Positions 1 through 8,800 of a DNA stretch of 64,000 bases are shown here, piece after piece (within the stretch, counting starts at the first letter, position 1; each line of letters opens with the position of its first letter). The notes beneath the pieces are model-generated. The model was given only the letters and a program-made list of their open reading frames with translations, had not been told where the DNA came from and ran no database searches. The stretch spans positions 1 through 64,000 of the forward strand of contig JAAYDI010000112.1 of assembly GCA_012729315.1 (NCBI GenBank), given 5' to 3'. A program made the translations under genes and the position numbers. The stretch comes from Planctomycetaceae bacterium. GTDB taxonomy: Bacteria > Planctomycetota > Planctomycetia > Pirellulales > Pirellulaceae.

Positions 1-186
1 CGGATGACGAGTGACGGAAGCACGAAGGAATAACGAATGATGGAAGCTGAAGCAACTGCCGCGACGCTGGACTATTGCGTGCGGATTTGGCTGATCGGTC
101 GCTGACAATCCCCAGTCATTCCCTCATGCCTCCATCATTCATCACTCGTCATCCGTCATTCCTTCGTGCTTCCGTCATTCGTCATT
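1..186. repeat. Degenerate ATGACGA-type intergenic repeats forming an inverted repeat
   Basis: This stretch consists mostly of short degenerate units built from ATGACGA, GACGGA, GAATGA and CACGAAGGAA. The two ends are inverted copies: bases 12-31 are an exact 20-base reverse complement of bases 158-177, and the similarity extends imperfectly on both sides. The composition is clearly less GC-rich than the coding DNA. The right arm abuts the 3' end of the response regulator gene, so a transcript reading out of that gene could fold here. Similar GTCATTC/GAATGAC arrays are, from memory, common between planctomycete genes. No open frame is supported. The left end may continue outside the window. 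Confidence 0.75.
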
Positions 187-910
187 AGTTATTCCCCCCG
201 GGTTCGGCGACGAAGCGGTAGCCGGCGTCGCGGATGGTGAGGAAGTGGCGCGGGTTGGCGGGATCGGGTTCGAACGCCTTGCGCAGCCGGCGGATGAACT
301 GATCCGGCGCGCGGGTTTGCACCTGGCCGTGCATCCCCCAGACGCTTTCGAGCAGTTCCTGGCGGGGAATGACCCGCCCCTCGTGCTGGATGAAGTACTG
401 CAGGAGCTTCATCTCCAGCTGTGTCATGCGGATCGGCGACCCGTCACAGGTGGCCTCGAAGGTTTCGAAGTTGACGCGGGCCTTGCCGAAGGAGTACTCG
501 ACGATCGGCTGTGGCGTGTTGACACGCGGTCGATGGTGCGTCAGCAGATTCCGTACACGGCTGATCAACTCGTCCAGGTCGAACGGCTTGCTCATGTACT
601 GGTTGGCGCCGACGTCGAATCCCTGGCGGCGGTCGTCGGGAAGCGTCCGGGCGCTGAGGATCAGCACGGGCCTGTCCCAGCCATGGCCGCGCAGCGTCTC
701 GCACACGTTGTAGCCGCTCATGCCGGGCAGCATCAGGTCGAGGATGAGCAGGTCGACGTCGTCGGGATGCGCCTGGATCAGCGCGAGGGCCGACACGCCG
801 TCCTTGAAGTTCGTGACGCGGTAGCCCTCGGCCTCCAGGTTGAATTTCAGGCCGATTGCCAGATGCTCTTCGTCCTCCACGATCACAATGTGATGGCTGT
901 CGGAAGTCAT
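185..910 (-). CDS. OmpR/PhoB-family DNA-binding response regulator
   Basis: The 241-residue protein has an N-terminal receiver domain (about residues 7-125) with the acidic pair in VEDEE (12-13), the phospho-acceptor in LLILDLMLPG (D58) and the conserved lysine in SKPF. A C-terminal winged-helix Trans_reg_C domain follows (about 140-235), with QLEMKLLQYF and GYRF typical of OmpR-family proteins. Its ATG overlaps the stop of the upstream histidine kinase as ATGA (907-910), so the two are translationally coupled and almost certainly cognate partners. Phosphorylation by that kinase should control DNA binding. The target genes cannot be told from sequence. Length and motifs are normal for the family. 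Confidence 0.93.
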   Translation of the reverse strand: MTSDSHHIVIVEDEEHLAIGLKFNLEAEGYRVTNFKDGVSALALIQAHPDDVDLLILDLMLPGMSGYNVCETLRGHGWDRPVLILSARTLPDDRRQGFDVGANQYMSKPFDLDELISRVRNLLTHHRPRVNTPQPIVEYSFGKARVNFETFEATCDGSPIRMTQLEMKLLQYFIQHEGRVIPRQELLESVWGMHGQVQTRAPDQFIRRLRKAFEPDPANPRHFLTIRDAGYRFVAEPGGNN

Positions 911-1884
911 ACGGTTTCCACCTCCGGAGACGAACTGATCCCCCGCGCCGCGATGCGGGGGCTGGCGCCGGGACTCACCACAGGCAGGGTTACCTCGAAG
1001 GTTGTGCCGGGGCCCCCCTCGCGATCCCGCACGCGGATCGTACCCTGCAGACGCCGGACCAGGATGCGGACGATATGCAAGCCCAGGCCCAGGCCGGCGG
1101 ATTCCCGTTCCAGTTCCATGCCGACGCGATAGAAACGGCCGAAGATCTTGCGGCGCAGATCGGCCGGTATCCCCTTACCGTTGTCGCTGATGAGGATCAC
1201 CCCCAGATCTTTGCCACCGCGCCGGGCGGTGATCTCCACGTGCGGCTGGTCGCTCGCGTACTTTACCGCATTGTCGATCAGGTTGCGGAACACCAGGTCG
1301 AGATCCACGGCGCGGGCCCGGACCCAGAGCGGTTCGGCCTCCAGCTGCACCGTGCCGGCCGGCATGCGATAGCGCAGGCAGACCGCCTTCACGCAGTCGG
1401 CCAGTACCTTGGCCAGATCCATCAGCTCCACGTCCGATCGCTCGATCCGGTGGTCGAGCAGCGCGGCGTCCAGCAGATGGTTGATCAGCATGTCCAGCCG
1501 CTCGACATCGTCGAGCATGAACCGCACGAAGCTCTCCTGCTCCCCGGGACTTACCCGGCACCGCTCGAGCGTCTGCAGGTAGAGTTTGAGCGACGCGAGC
1601 GGCGACTTCAGTTCGTGCGTCACGCTGTCAATGAAATTCGATTGCCGCCGGTTGAGATTGATCGTCTCGACCGACAACCGCAGGTACAGCACGACCCCTA
1701 CCAGCACGAAGACCAGGAACGTGGTGCCGACCGTCAGCAGAGTCCAGTAGAGCGGTGCCCGGCGGATGTTGGCCACCGCGCCAAAGGTCGACAACAGCAC
1801 CCAGCCGACCGTGAGGGCCACGACCGACACGATCATCATCACGCCGAGCGTGATCGGCAGCTTCAGGGACCGGCGTTCGAACAT
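907..1884 (-). CDS. Membrane sensor histidine kinase
   Basis: The 325-residue protein has two transmembrane helices (about 9-33 and 47-70) joined by a loop of only about a dozen residues, so there is no sizeable extracytoplasmic sensor domain. The HisKA dimerisation region carries the phospho-acceptor in SVTHELKSPL (H90). The HATPase_c domain shows the N box FRNLIDNAVKYA, the DNGKGIP motif and the glycine-rich GLGLGLHIV. It probably senses through the membrane helices or a partner protein and phosphorylates the response regulator that overlaps its 3' end by 4 bp. It starts 37 bp after the stop of the nitronate monooxygenase-like gene on the same strand, so the three may share a transcript. 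No strong ribosome binding site was seen before its ATG. Confidence 0.92.
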   Translation of the reverse strand: MFERRSLKLPITLGVMMIVSVVALTVGWVLLSTFGAVANIRRAPLYWTLLTVGTTFLVFVLVGVVLYLRLSVETINLNRRQSNFIDSVTHELKSPLASLKLYLQTLERCRVSPGEQESFVRFMLDDVERLDMLINHLLDAALLDHRIERSDVELMDLAKVLADCVKAVCLRYRMPAGTVQLEAEPLWVRARAVDLDLVFRNLIDNAVKYASDQPHVEITARRGGKDLGVILISDNGKGIPADLRRKIFGRFYRVGMELERESAGLGLGLHIVRILVRRLQGTIRVRDREGGPGTTFEVTLPVVSPGASPRIAARGISSSPEVETV

Positions 1885-1921
1885 CTTCGCGATACGGCAG
1901 GAGGAGGCGTATCCCGCGTTT

Positions 1922-3382
1922 TCACGCGCGGGTGGTTACCGTGCTAGTTTCCACTGCGGAGAGCAGATACGCAACCACGTCCTCGGCCGAGTAGCTGTCT
2001 GCGTCGGGTGCCGGTAGAAATTGCGCCACCTTCGCGACGTCATCGCCGCTGGTGACCAGCGCCTTCTCGGCGCCTGTGCCCGGCCGGATCTGAGCCAGGC
2101 TGATGTTCGCCATCAGGCCGTTGCACACGCACTTGCGACCCCGTGTGTCCTCCAGCTTGCCACCCTTCCGCACGTAGTGCTCGACCTTCTCGGACGGGCA
2201 GCGCCATCCGATCGTCCCATCCGGTTTCTTGTAGGCGTGACGCAGGTAACCCAGATCGCAGATCCGCTGCCGCTGCTGGTATGCATCCTCCTCGGAAATC
2301 GTTCCGGCCAGCTCCACCACCTTGAAGGGAAATCCAGTCGGCGAGGCCAGCGGATCGGTCTTGACCCGGGCTGAGGCCGTGCGACTCAGGGCTATCACCT
2401 GCCGTTGCAACGCGGGATCCAGGTCCGATTCCCGGCAGTAGGCGAACGCGGTGCCGACCTGCACGCCGGCCGCACCTGCCTCCAACGCCTCGACCACGCG
2501 CAGCGGGTCGCCATAGGACCCGGCCAACCAGAACGGCCGGCCCAGATCGGCGATCACCTTCAGGTCGGCAACGTCCCGCGGCCCGTAGATCGGTTCGCCG
2601 CGCGCGTTGAGCTGCAGATGGCCACGGGGTGGAGCGTTGTGTCCACCCGCCGTCGGGCCCTCCACGACAAAGCCATCCACGTGACCGGTCGATTTTCGCA
2701 CCAGCATGGTGGCGAGCGTGGCCGACGCAATGATGGCCAGGAACTTGGGACGCATCAGCCAAGGGAGCTGCCCGGCACAGAACTCCATCGGGTCAAACCG
2801 CGTCACATACTCCTCGTCCGGCCGGGCGCCTTCCACGTGATAGGGTGCCTCCACCGCGTTACCCCGGGCCAGACTGTCCAGAATCCCGGGAATCGTGCGC
2901 GGAATGCCGGCCCCCATCAGCACGTAATCTACACCGGCCAGCATGGCCCCGAAGAGCGACGGCAATGTCGGGAGCTGGATCTTCTCCAGGAAGTTCACTC
3001 CCACCAGCCCGTCGTGCCCCTCACGTGCCAGGTAGACCTCGACGAAGTTCGCCAGGACCAGCAACTCCAGCCGCTCCCGCGCCGGCTGCGGCGATAGCGG
3101 CGGTACGGCCTGAAATGGCGCGCCCGCAGCCTTGCCCCCCTCGATGAAATAGCGGTCCAGCACGCGCTCGGCCACCCCAGGCAGCGGGAACTCAGCCATC
3201 GCACGACGCATGTGCCCGGCCGGGTCCCCCAACTGCAGGTGCCGGGCCAGCACCATATCCAGTGCCGTCCCCGACACGACTCCCAGCTGTCCTGTCTCCG
3301 ATACGGCACGCGCCAGCCGCCACCCTGATACGCCAGCCCCCATCCCACCCTGAATGATGATGGGTTCGCGATTATCGAGCAT
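1922..3382 (-). CDS. Nitronate monooxygenase-like FMN-dependent protein
   Basis: The 486-residue protein resembles the nitronate monooxygenase/2-nitropropane dioxygenase family, flavin enzymes with a TIM-barrel fold. Supporting features are the N-terminal IIIQGGMGAGVSG, a segment resembling the family glycine/histidine loop (EGPTAGGHNAPPRG) and the phosphate-binding GAAGVQVGTAFAYC. At about 490 residues it is longer than typical NMO enzymes (about 320-380) and has a C-terminal extension with a Cys-rich KCVCNGLMANI motif, so it could be closer to PfaD-like enoyl reductases; the substrate is unknown. The ATG at 3382 is preferred because AAGGGAAG lies just upstream. A GTG nine codons earlier (3409) lacks such a site. 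The histidine kinase follows 37 bp downstream. Confidence 0.78.
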   Translation of the reverse strand: MLDNREPIIIQGGMGAGVSGWRLARAVSETGQLGVVSGTALDMVLARHLQLGDPAGHMRRAMAEFPLPGVAERVLDRYFIEGGKAAGAPFQAVPPLSPQPARERLELLVLANFVEVYLAREGHDGLVGVNFLEKIQLPTLPSLFGAMLAGVDYVLMGAGIPRTIPGILDSLARGNAVEAPYHVEGARPDEEYVTRFDPMEFCAGQLPWLMRPKFLAIIASATLATMLVRKSTGHVDGFVVEGPTAGGHNAPPRGHLQLNARGEPIYGPRDVADLKVIADLGRPFWLAGSYGDPLRVVEALEAGAAGVQVGTAFAYCRESDLDPALQRQVIALSRTASARVKTDPLASPTGFPFKVVELAGTISEEDAYQQRQRICDLGYLRHAYKKPDGTIGWRCPSEKVEHYVRKGGKLEDTRGRKCVCNGLMANISLAQIRPGTGAEKALVTSGDDVAKVAQFLPAPDADSYSAEDVVAYLLSAVETSTVTTRA

Positions 3383-3829
3383 GGGATCTTCCCTTAATGC
3401 TTCAAACACAGCGGGTCCGTCAACAGTCGGCTCTCGCCAGCGGCCCGCCAGCGGTCTACCGCCGGCGCACCTTTAGCAGAGATCCATGTTATGGATAACC
3501 TAGCCGAGTTGCCCACTGACACCATGGCCCGCGTGTAAATCTTGGGTAAAAGTCCTCCAATCGCTCCGCGTGGTCGGCAAAGTCACCCAGGCCTACTCAT
3601 GGCCCTCCTCCTGAGGTGGGGGGTTTGAGATATTTACTGCCGATGCCCCGGAGCTTTCTTAGCGGCAAGCTATGGTTTTCAGGGTCTCGGTCGATGTGCA
3701 CATTGCTGTGTGCATTGCCCTGTTGTCGGCCGGTGTAGCGGGGGCGGCCGGGGGGTGGATCGACAGGCAGTGTCTGGGTGTTGCAGGGCGCGACCGCAGG
3801 CGGGACCGCGTCGTGAGGCGAGGGGCAGG
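3383..3829. other. Divergent intergenic region (about 450 bp)
   Basis: This lies between the minus-strand nitronate monooxygenase-like gene and the plus-strand GGDEF gene and should hold promoters for both. I see no convincing -35/-10 pair, RNA gene or repeat. An in-frame extension of the GGDEF gene back to 3710 is open, but it encodes a Cys/Arg-rich stretch unlike the membrane anchor that follows and is not favoured. Confidence 0.6.
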
Positions 3830-5380
3830 ATGATGCAACTGCTGGTTTCCCATGTTCTGGTGGGTGTTGTGTTTGCCGTCGTCGGCCTGTGCGCAGGCTG
3901 GTGGCTGTGCCAGCACTGGCCGTCTGCTCAACTCCTGACGGGAGTTGATGATGCCCAACTGGCCCGAGAACTCATGACCAGCCTCCACCGCCTGTCGGTG
4001 CGCATGGCCGCCGACGTGGGTGAACACAGCGCCCGAGTGGGGGAGGTGGATCAGGAACTCACAACCCAGCCGCATGCGACCTCGGCCAGCCTCACTGCGT
4101 TGGCTGACCGGCTGCTGAAGGCCAACGAAGTGATGCAAACCAAGCTGTCCCAGGCGGAATCCAAACTGGACGAACTCCATGACCGGATGGAATTCCACGC
4201 AGCGGAAGCGCGCACGGATGTGCTGACCGGCATGCCGAACCGCCGGGCGTTCGAGGAAGCGGCGCGGCAGCTGTTAGCGTCTCAGGAGACCGGGACCGAA
4301 CTGTCGCTGGTCATGATCGACGTCGACCGGTTCAAACGGGTCAACGACCAACTCGGGCATCCGCAGGGCGACAAGGTTCTACGGCGCATCGGGTCCACCC
4401 TGCTGGCACACTCCCCGTGGCAACATCTCGTGTCGCGCTACGGTGGTGAGGAGTTCGCCATCCTGATGCCGAATACCACTTGGGAGGACGCTCGAGTCCA
4501 AGCCGAGCGGTTACGCATCGCGGTCCACGAGACGCAGTACCGGGTGGGCACCAGTGTGCTGAACATGACCATCAGCGCCGGGGTGGCGCAGCTGATGGAA
4601 GCGGAGACCATGGAGTCGCTGATCCAGCGGACGGACAGGGCCATGTACGGTGCCAAGCACGCTGGACGCGACTGCGTGTGCTGGCATGACGGATTCCGGG
4701 TGCGGGTGTGGAAGGCCGCGGCGCAGGGTGGGTCGGCCAGCGACGGGCAAACGCACCGGCCGGCATCGTCCGCGGCACCGCCGCCGACACCGATCGAGCT
4801 GTCGGAACAATGCGGAATGTCCATTGACGAGAGCGGACCGCACGCCATGGCCGACATCGACCTGTGCACGCCGGAGAACGTCGATCTGGACCTGCTCCAC
4901 AACCTGAACAACAAGACGATGTTCTGCCAGCAGGTGCATCGCCGCATTTGCGAATTCAACCGGGGAGGGGCTCCCTTCTCGACCATGCTGCTGAGCGTCG
5001 ACAACTACGCGCACCTGGTGCACGAGCATGGGGTGCCGACGGCCGAACTGGCGCTGGGCGTTGTCGTCCAGGCTATCCGCGACCGCGTGCGCAACATGGA
5101 CATGTTGGCCAAGTACGACGAGTCGACGTTCGGCCTGATCCTCCCCGGTGCCCTGCTCCGCCATGCCGTCTGTATCGGAGAACGGCTCCGCAAGGAAATT
5201 CACCAGGTGGGGATCATGGTCAATGGCCAGCCGGTGAGTTTCACGGTCAGTCTGGGCGTGGTCGAGGTACTGGACGGTGACGAAATGGCGGCGCACGTCG
5301 AACGCGCCTGTGCCCAACTGGCGCAGGCGTCCCGCAGGGGCGGGAACCGCACCGGTTTCACCCCCTCCATCGCCTCCTGA
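3830..5380 (+). CDS. Membrane-anchored diguanylate cyclase with a second, degenerate GGDEF domain
   Basis: The 516-residue protein begins with a single transmembrane helix (about residues 3-28, ending WWLCQHW), then a coiled-coil-like cytoplasmic linker. A GGDEF domain follows (about 125-285) with DVLTGMPNRRAFEE, the metal-binding DVDRFKRVND and an intact active-site GGEEF (205-209), so it should make cyclic di-GMP. After a low-complexity linker a second GGDEF-like fold (about 355-510) keeps the NLNNKTMF, VDNYAHL and FTVSLGVVEV segments but has KYDESTF (428-434) where the active site should be, so this copy is probably catalytically dead and regulatory. The ATG at 3830 has an AGGGG sequence just upstream and puts the membrane helix at the N-terminus. 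There are no same-strand operon partners. Confidence 0.88.
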   Translation: MMQLLVSHVLVGVVFAVVGLCAGWWLCQHWPSAQLLTGVDDAQLARELMTSLHRLSVRMAADVGEHSARVGEVDQELTTQPHATSASLTALADRLLKANEVMQTKLSQAESKLDELHDRMEFHAAEARTDVLTGMPNRRAFEEAARQLLASQETGTELSLVMIDVDRFKRVNDQLGHPQGDKVLRRIGSTLLAHSPWQHLVSRYGGEEFAILMPNTTWEDARVQAERLRIAVHETQYRVGTSVLNMTISAGVAQLMEAETMESLIQRTDRAMYGAKHAGRDCVCWHDGFRVRVWKAAAQGGSASDGQTHRPASSAAPPPTPIELSEQCGMSIDESGPHAMADIDLCTPENVDLDLLHNLNNKTMFCQQVHRRICEFNRGGAPFSTMLLSVDNYAHLVHEHGVPTAELALGVVVQAIRDRVRNMDMLAKYDESTFGLILPGALLRHAVCIGERLRKEIHQVGIMVNGQPVSFTVSLGVVEVLDGDEMAAHVERACAQLAQASRRGGNRTGFTPSIAS

Positions 5381-5889
5381 AACTCTCCCGGGCCCCCCCG
5401 ATCGCTCTCCCGAGCCCCACGTCACCGCAAGCGTCCCACGTGCGGTCGGTCCCGCGACGACGACCTCTCAGCAACGGCCTGACTGCGCCGTAAGTCGCTC
5501 CGTGAAGAACAGTTGGGATCAGAGGTAGAATCTCGCCGGAGCGGGGTCTACACGGTTGACGCGGTGTCGATCAGACGGGCTGCGCTCATCGTGCCACGCG
5601 GGGCAACGCGTTATCTGCGAACGACTTCCTACGACTCTTGAGAAGTCGCATTTTCGTTGCAATAGGTTTGGCCGTAATTACAATCCAACTTATGTGGCGT
5701 GCATGACGCGACAGAATTGCCTGATTTTCCTATAGCACCCAGTTGATGCTGCTGGCGTGTGGCAGTTTTGGTCTTTGCTCGCAGCCGTCGTGGGCCGGCT
5801 CCGGGTGCGGTGGGCGTTCATAAGCGGGTTTGTCGCCTCCAGTTGCTCTCTGAGAGAATTCGCACTGTCGTTTGTTGAGGGGTTGGTAT
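5381..5889. other. Intergenic region upstream of the giant surface protein gene
   Basis: About 510 bp without a supported gene. It is less GC-rich in its second half and contains the candidate promoter at 5657-5684, leaving an inferred untranslated leader of about 200 nt. No hairpin terminator for the GGDEF gene is obvious. Confidence 0.6.
5657..5684 (+). promoter_or_regulatory. Candidate sigma-70-type promoter for the giant surface protein gene
   Basis: TTGCAA at 5657-5662 and TACAAT at 5679-5684 are separated by 16 bp. The -10 hexamer matches the consensus in five of six positions. The site lies in a locally AT-rich patch about 205 bp before the start codon. It was recognised by eye only. 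Confidence 0.4.
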
Positions 5890-8800
5890 ATGGCCATCCG
5901 GCGTTCGCACAAGTTGTGGAAGTCAAGGAAGTTCCGTCGCAGTTCGAGCTTGCGGGCTCTTCGCCGCTCGGAGCGTGGTTTGCGGATCGAGACCCTTGAG
6001 GACCGCCGGCTGTTGGCGCTAGGGCCGCAGCTGATCGGAGTGCTGCCCAATGCCGGGTCGCTGCTTGTGGAGGGGGACATCCGCAACGTGGCGCCACAGG
6101 AGCTGCTGTTCAAGTTCGACGAGAGCCAGGTGTTTACCGACGACCCGGCAACGCTGCAGAGGGCGTTTCAGATCACGCGTGCCGGCGGGGACGGCGTGTT
6201 CGGGGACGTGGTGGACGGGATCGGCGACGACGTGGTGGTGACGCCCGGGTATGTGGGGCTGGTGACCGGCACGACGAACCAGCTTGTGTTGCGGTTCCAG
6301 GACCGGTTGGTGGACGATCACTATCGTCTGGTGGTCAAGGGGACGGGGGTCGATGCGCTGCGCAACGCGGACGGCATGGCGCTGAACGATCTGACGGACG
6401 ACAATGTAGACAACGGTGCGGACTATCGTCTGAACTTCGAACTGGATCTTGGTGCGCAGATTGTGGCGGTGGTTCCGCAGCCGATCCATCGCAACGCGAA
6501 TGGTACGCTGTCGCAGGACCGCAACAAGATCGTCGTGTACTTCAACGACGACGATCTGTTTGTCCAGAACGGCCCGGGGGGAGCCCCTACGGCCGCTTCG
6601 GCCGAGAATCCGGCTTTCTATCAGTTGATTCTGACGCGCGATACGGTCAGCAATCAGGACGACGTGAAGTTCAATCCGACGAAGGTGCAGTATGACCCGG
6701 TCACCGACCGGGCGGTGCTGACGTTTGGCCAGGCGGCGAGCCTGGAGGGGCTGGCCGGGCCCGGCACGTTCCGGCTGCGGATCGGGACCGACGAGTCGAT
6801 CCCGGCGGTGCCGGTGGAAGTGACGTTGACGCGCGAGCCGGGATCGAGTTTTGACACGGCGATTGACCTGTCGTCCGACTTCAACACCGATCATGCCAGC
6901 AGCGTGATCGTATCCCAGAAGATCGTGTCGACCGACTATCTGCTGGACTTCCCCGGTGCGGTGGATGAGCCGGGCAATCGTTCGATTCCGGTGCAGGGGC
7001 CGTACTATCCCTATCACGACGTGTGGGCCATGACGCTCTACGACGCCGACCTGCTGGGCAAGGACCCGCTGGGTGAAGGGATCACCACGGCCTATTACAA
7101 CTTCCAGACCTTCTACGGATTCGACCCGGAAGGGAACGCGCTGCGCAACCAGATCACGGAGAGTCAGAAGCAGCGGGCGCGTGAGATCTTCGAACTCTAT
7201 GGTGAGTACCTGGGGATCGACTTTGTCGAGACGGCCGCGCTGGGGATGACGATCGTCACGGGGGACCTGCGGGCGATCGAGCCGACGGTCGACACGCAGA
7301 CGGTGATTGGTTTGGCGGAGCCGAAAGACCTGGAAGGCCGCGCGATCATCAACGCGGGTGTGAACTGGAGTGATCGGTACGGGGACACCTGGTTCCAGGC
7401 CGCCATGCACGAAATCGGTCGGCTGCTGGGGCTCCATCTGACCGACGAGCTGCCGCCGATCACGATCATGAACGGCGAGGCGATCCTCAATTTCGACAAC
7501 GTGCCAGAACCGGACTTCCCGGGCCAGCATGACATCGTGCACGGCCAGCACCTGTTCCGCCCGGAGAACAAGGACATCGACCTGTACCGGTTCGAACTGC
7601 AGACGAGCGGCCTGTTCGTTGCTGAAACGCATGCCGAGCGGTTGCCCACCTCCAGCCTGCTCGACACGCACATCCGGGTCTACAAGCAGACGCTCACCGG
7701 CATCGAGGAAATTGCGCAGAACGACAACTATTTCAGCAAGGACTCCTATGTGTCCCTGTCGCTCGACGCGGGGGTCTACTTCGTTGGCGTCAGCGCCAGT
7801 GGCAATGACGACTATGATCCCGAGATCGAGGATTCCGGCATCGGCGGGACGAGCGAGGGAGACTATCAGTTGCGGCTGAGTTTCCGCCCCGGCGCCACGC
7901 GCAGTATCACGGACCAGGACAATCGGTCCCTGGGCGCGACACGGCTCGATGGCGATCTGGACGGGATCGCGGGGGGCGTGTACGACTTCTGGTTCCGCGC
8001 CGCGGCGCCCAAGGGCGAAGCCGCGCCCGGCCAGCCGCGGACGATCTATGTGGACAAGAGCGCGAACGTCGGAGTGGGAACGCTGCAGGCTCCCTACGGC
8101 AACCTGGCCTATGCCACCGCCAACGCCTTGCCGGGGGACATCATCCGGGTGGTCGGCAACGGGGGACTGGACAAAGACATCACGACGGTGGCGGACAATC
8201 GGGCGTATGAGATCGGTTTCGGCAACCTGCCCAACAACATCCTGTCCGACGGTGCCGAACTGGTCGTGCCCAAACTCGTCACGCTGATGATCGACGCGGG
8301 GGCCATTTTCAAGTTGAAGGATTCGCGGATCGGGGTTGGCAGTCCGAGCCTGTCGAAGGATCTGTCGGCCGGTGCGATCCAGGTGCTGGGTACGCCCGAT
8401 CTGAGCGTCATCTTCACCTCGTTCCAGGACCAGGAGACGGGGATCGACACGGATCCGCTCGTGACCACCCCGGCCGCCGGCGACTGGGGAGGCATTGTCA
8501 TCCGCAACGACCTGGATCGTGCTGAGAACCGCTTCCTGTGGGACGAGCACGGCATCTTCCTGGACTATATCAATCACGCCGACATCCGTTACGGCGGCGG
8601 CAATGTGAAAGTGGACGGTGTTCAGCAGATCGTCAATCCGATCACTCTGAGTGAAGCGGCGCCGACAATCTCGTTCAACCAGATCACCAAGAGCGCGGAC
8701 GCGGCGATCTCGGCCGACCCCAACAGCTTCCTGGAGTGGAACTATCACAGTCCGCGGTACCAGGGGGATGCCCCCTTCACGATTGACTACACGCGCGTCG

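Noticed and set aside
281-300. TTCGAAC/GTTCGAA-like strings suggestive of tRNA T-loops
   Set aside because: They lie inside protein genes and lack the acceptor, D and anticodon stems; no tRNA was found.
856-1947. Plus-strand 363-codon frame opposite the histidine kinase
   Set aside because: Antisense shadow of a gene with clear kinase boxes; its composition is Arg/His/Gln-rich and matches no family.
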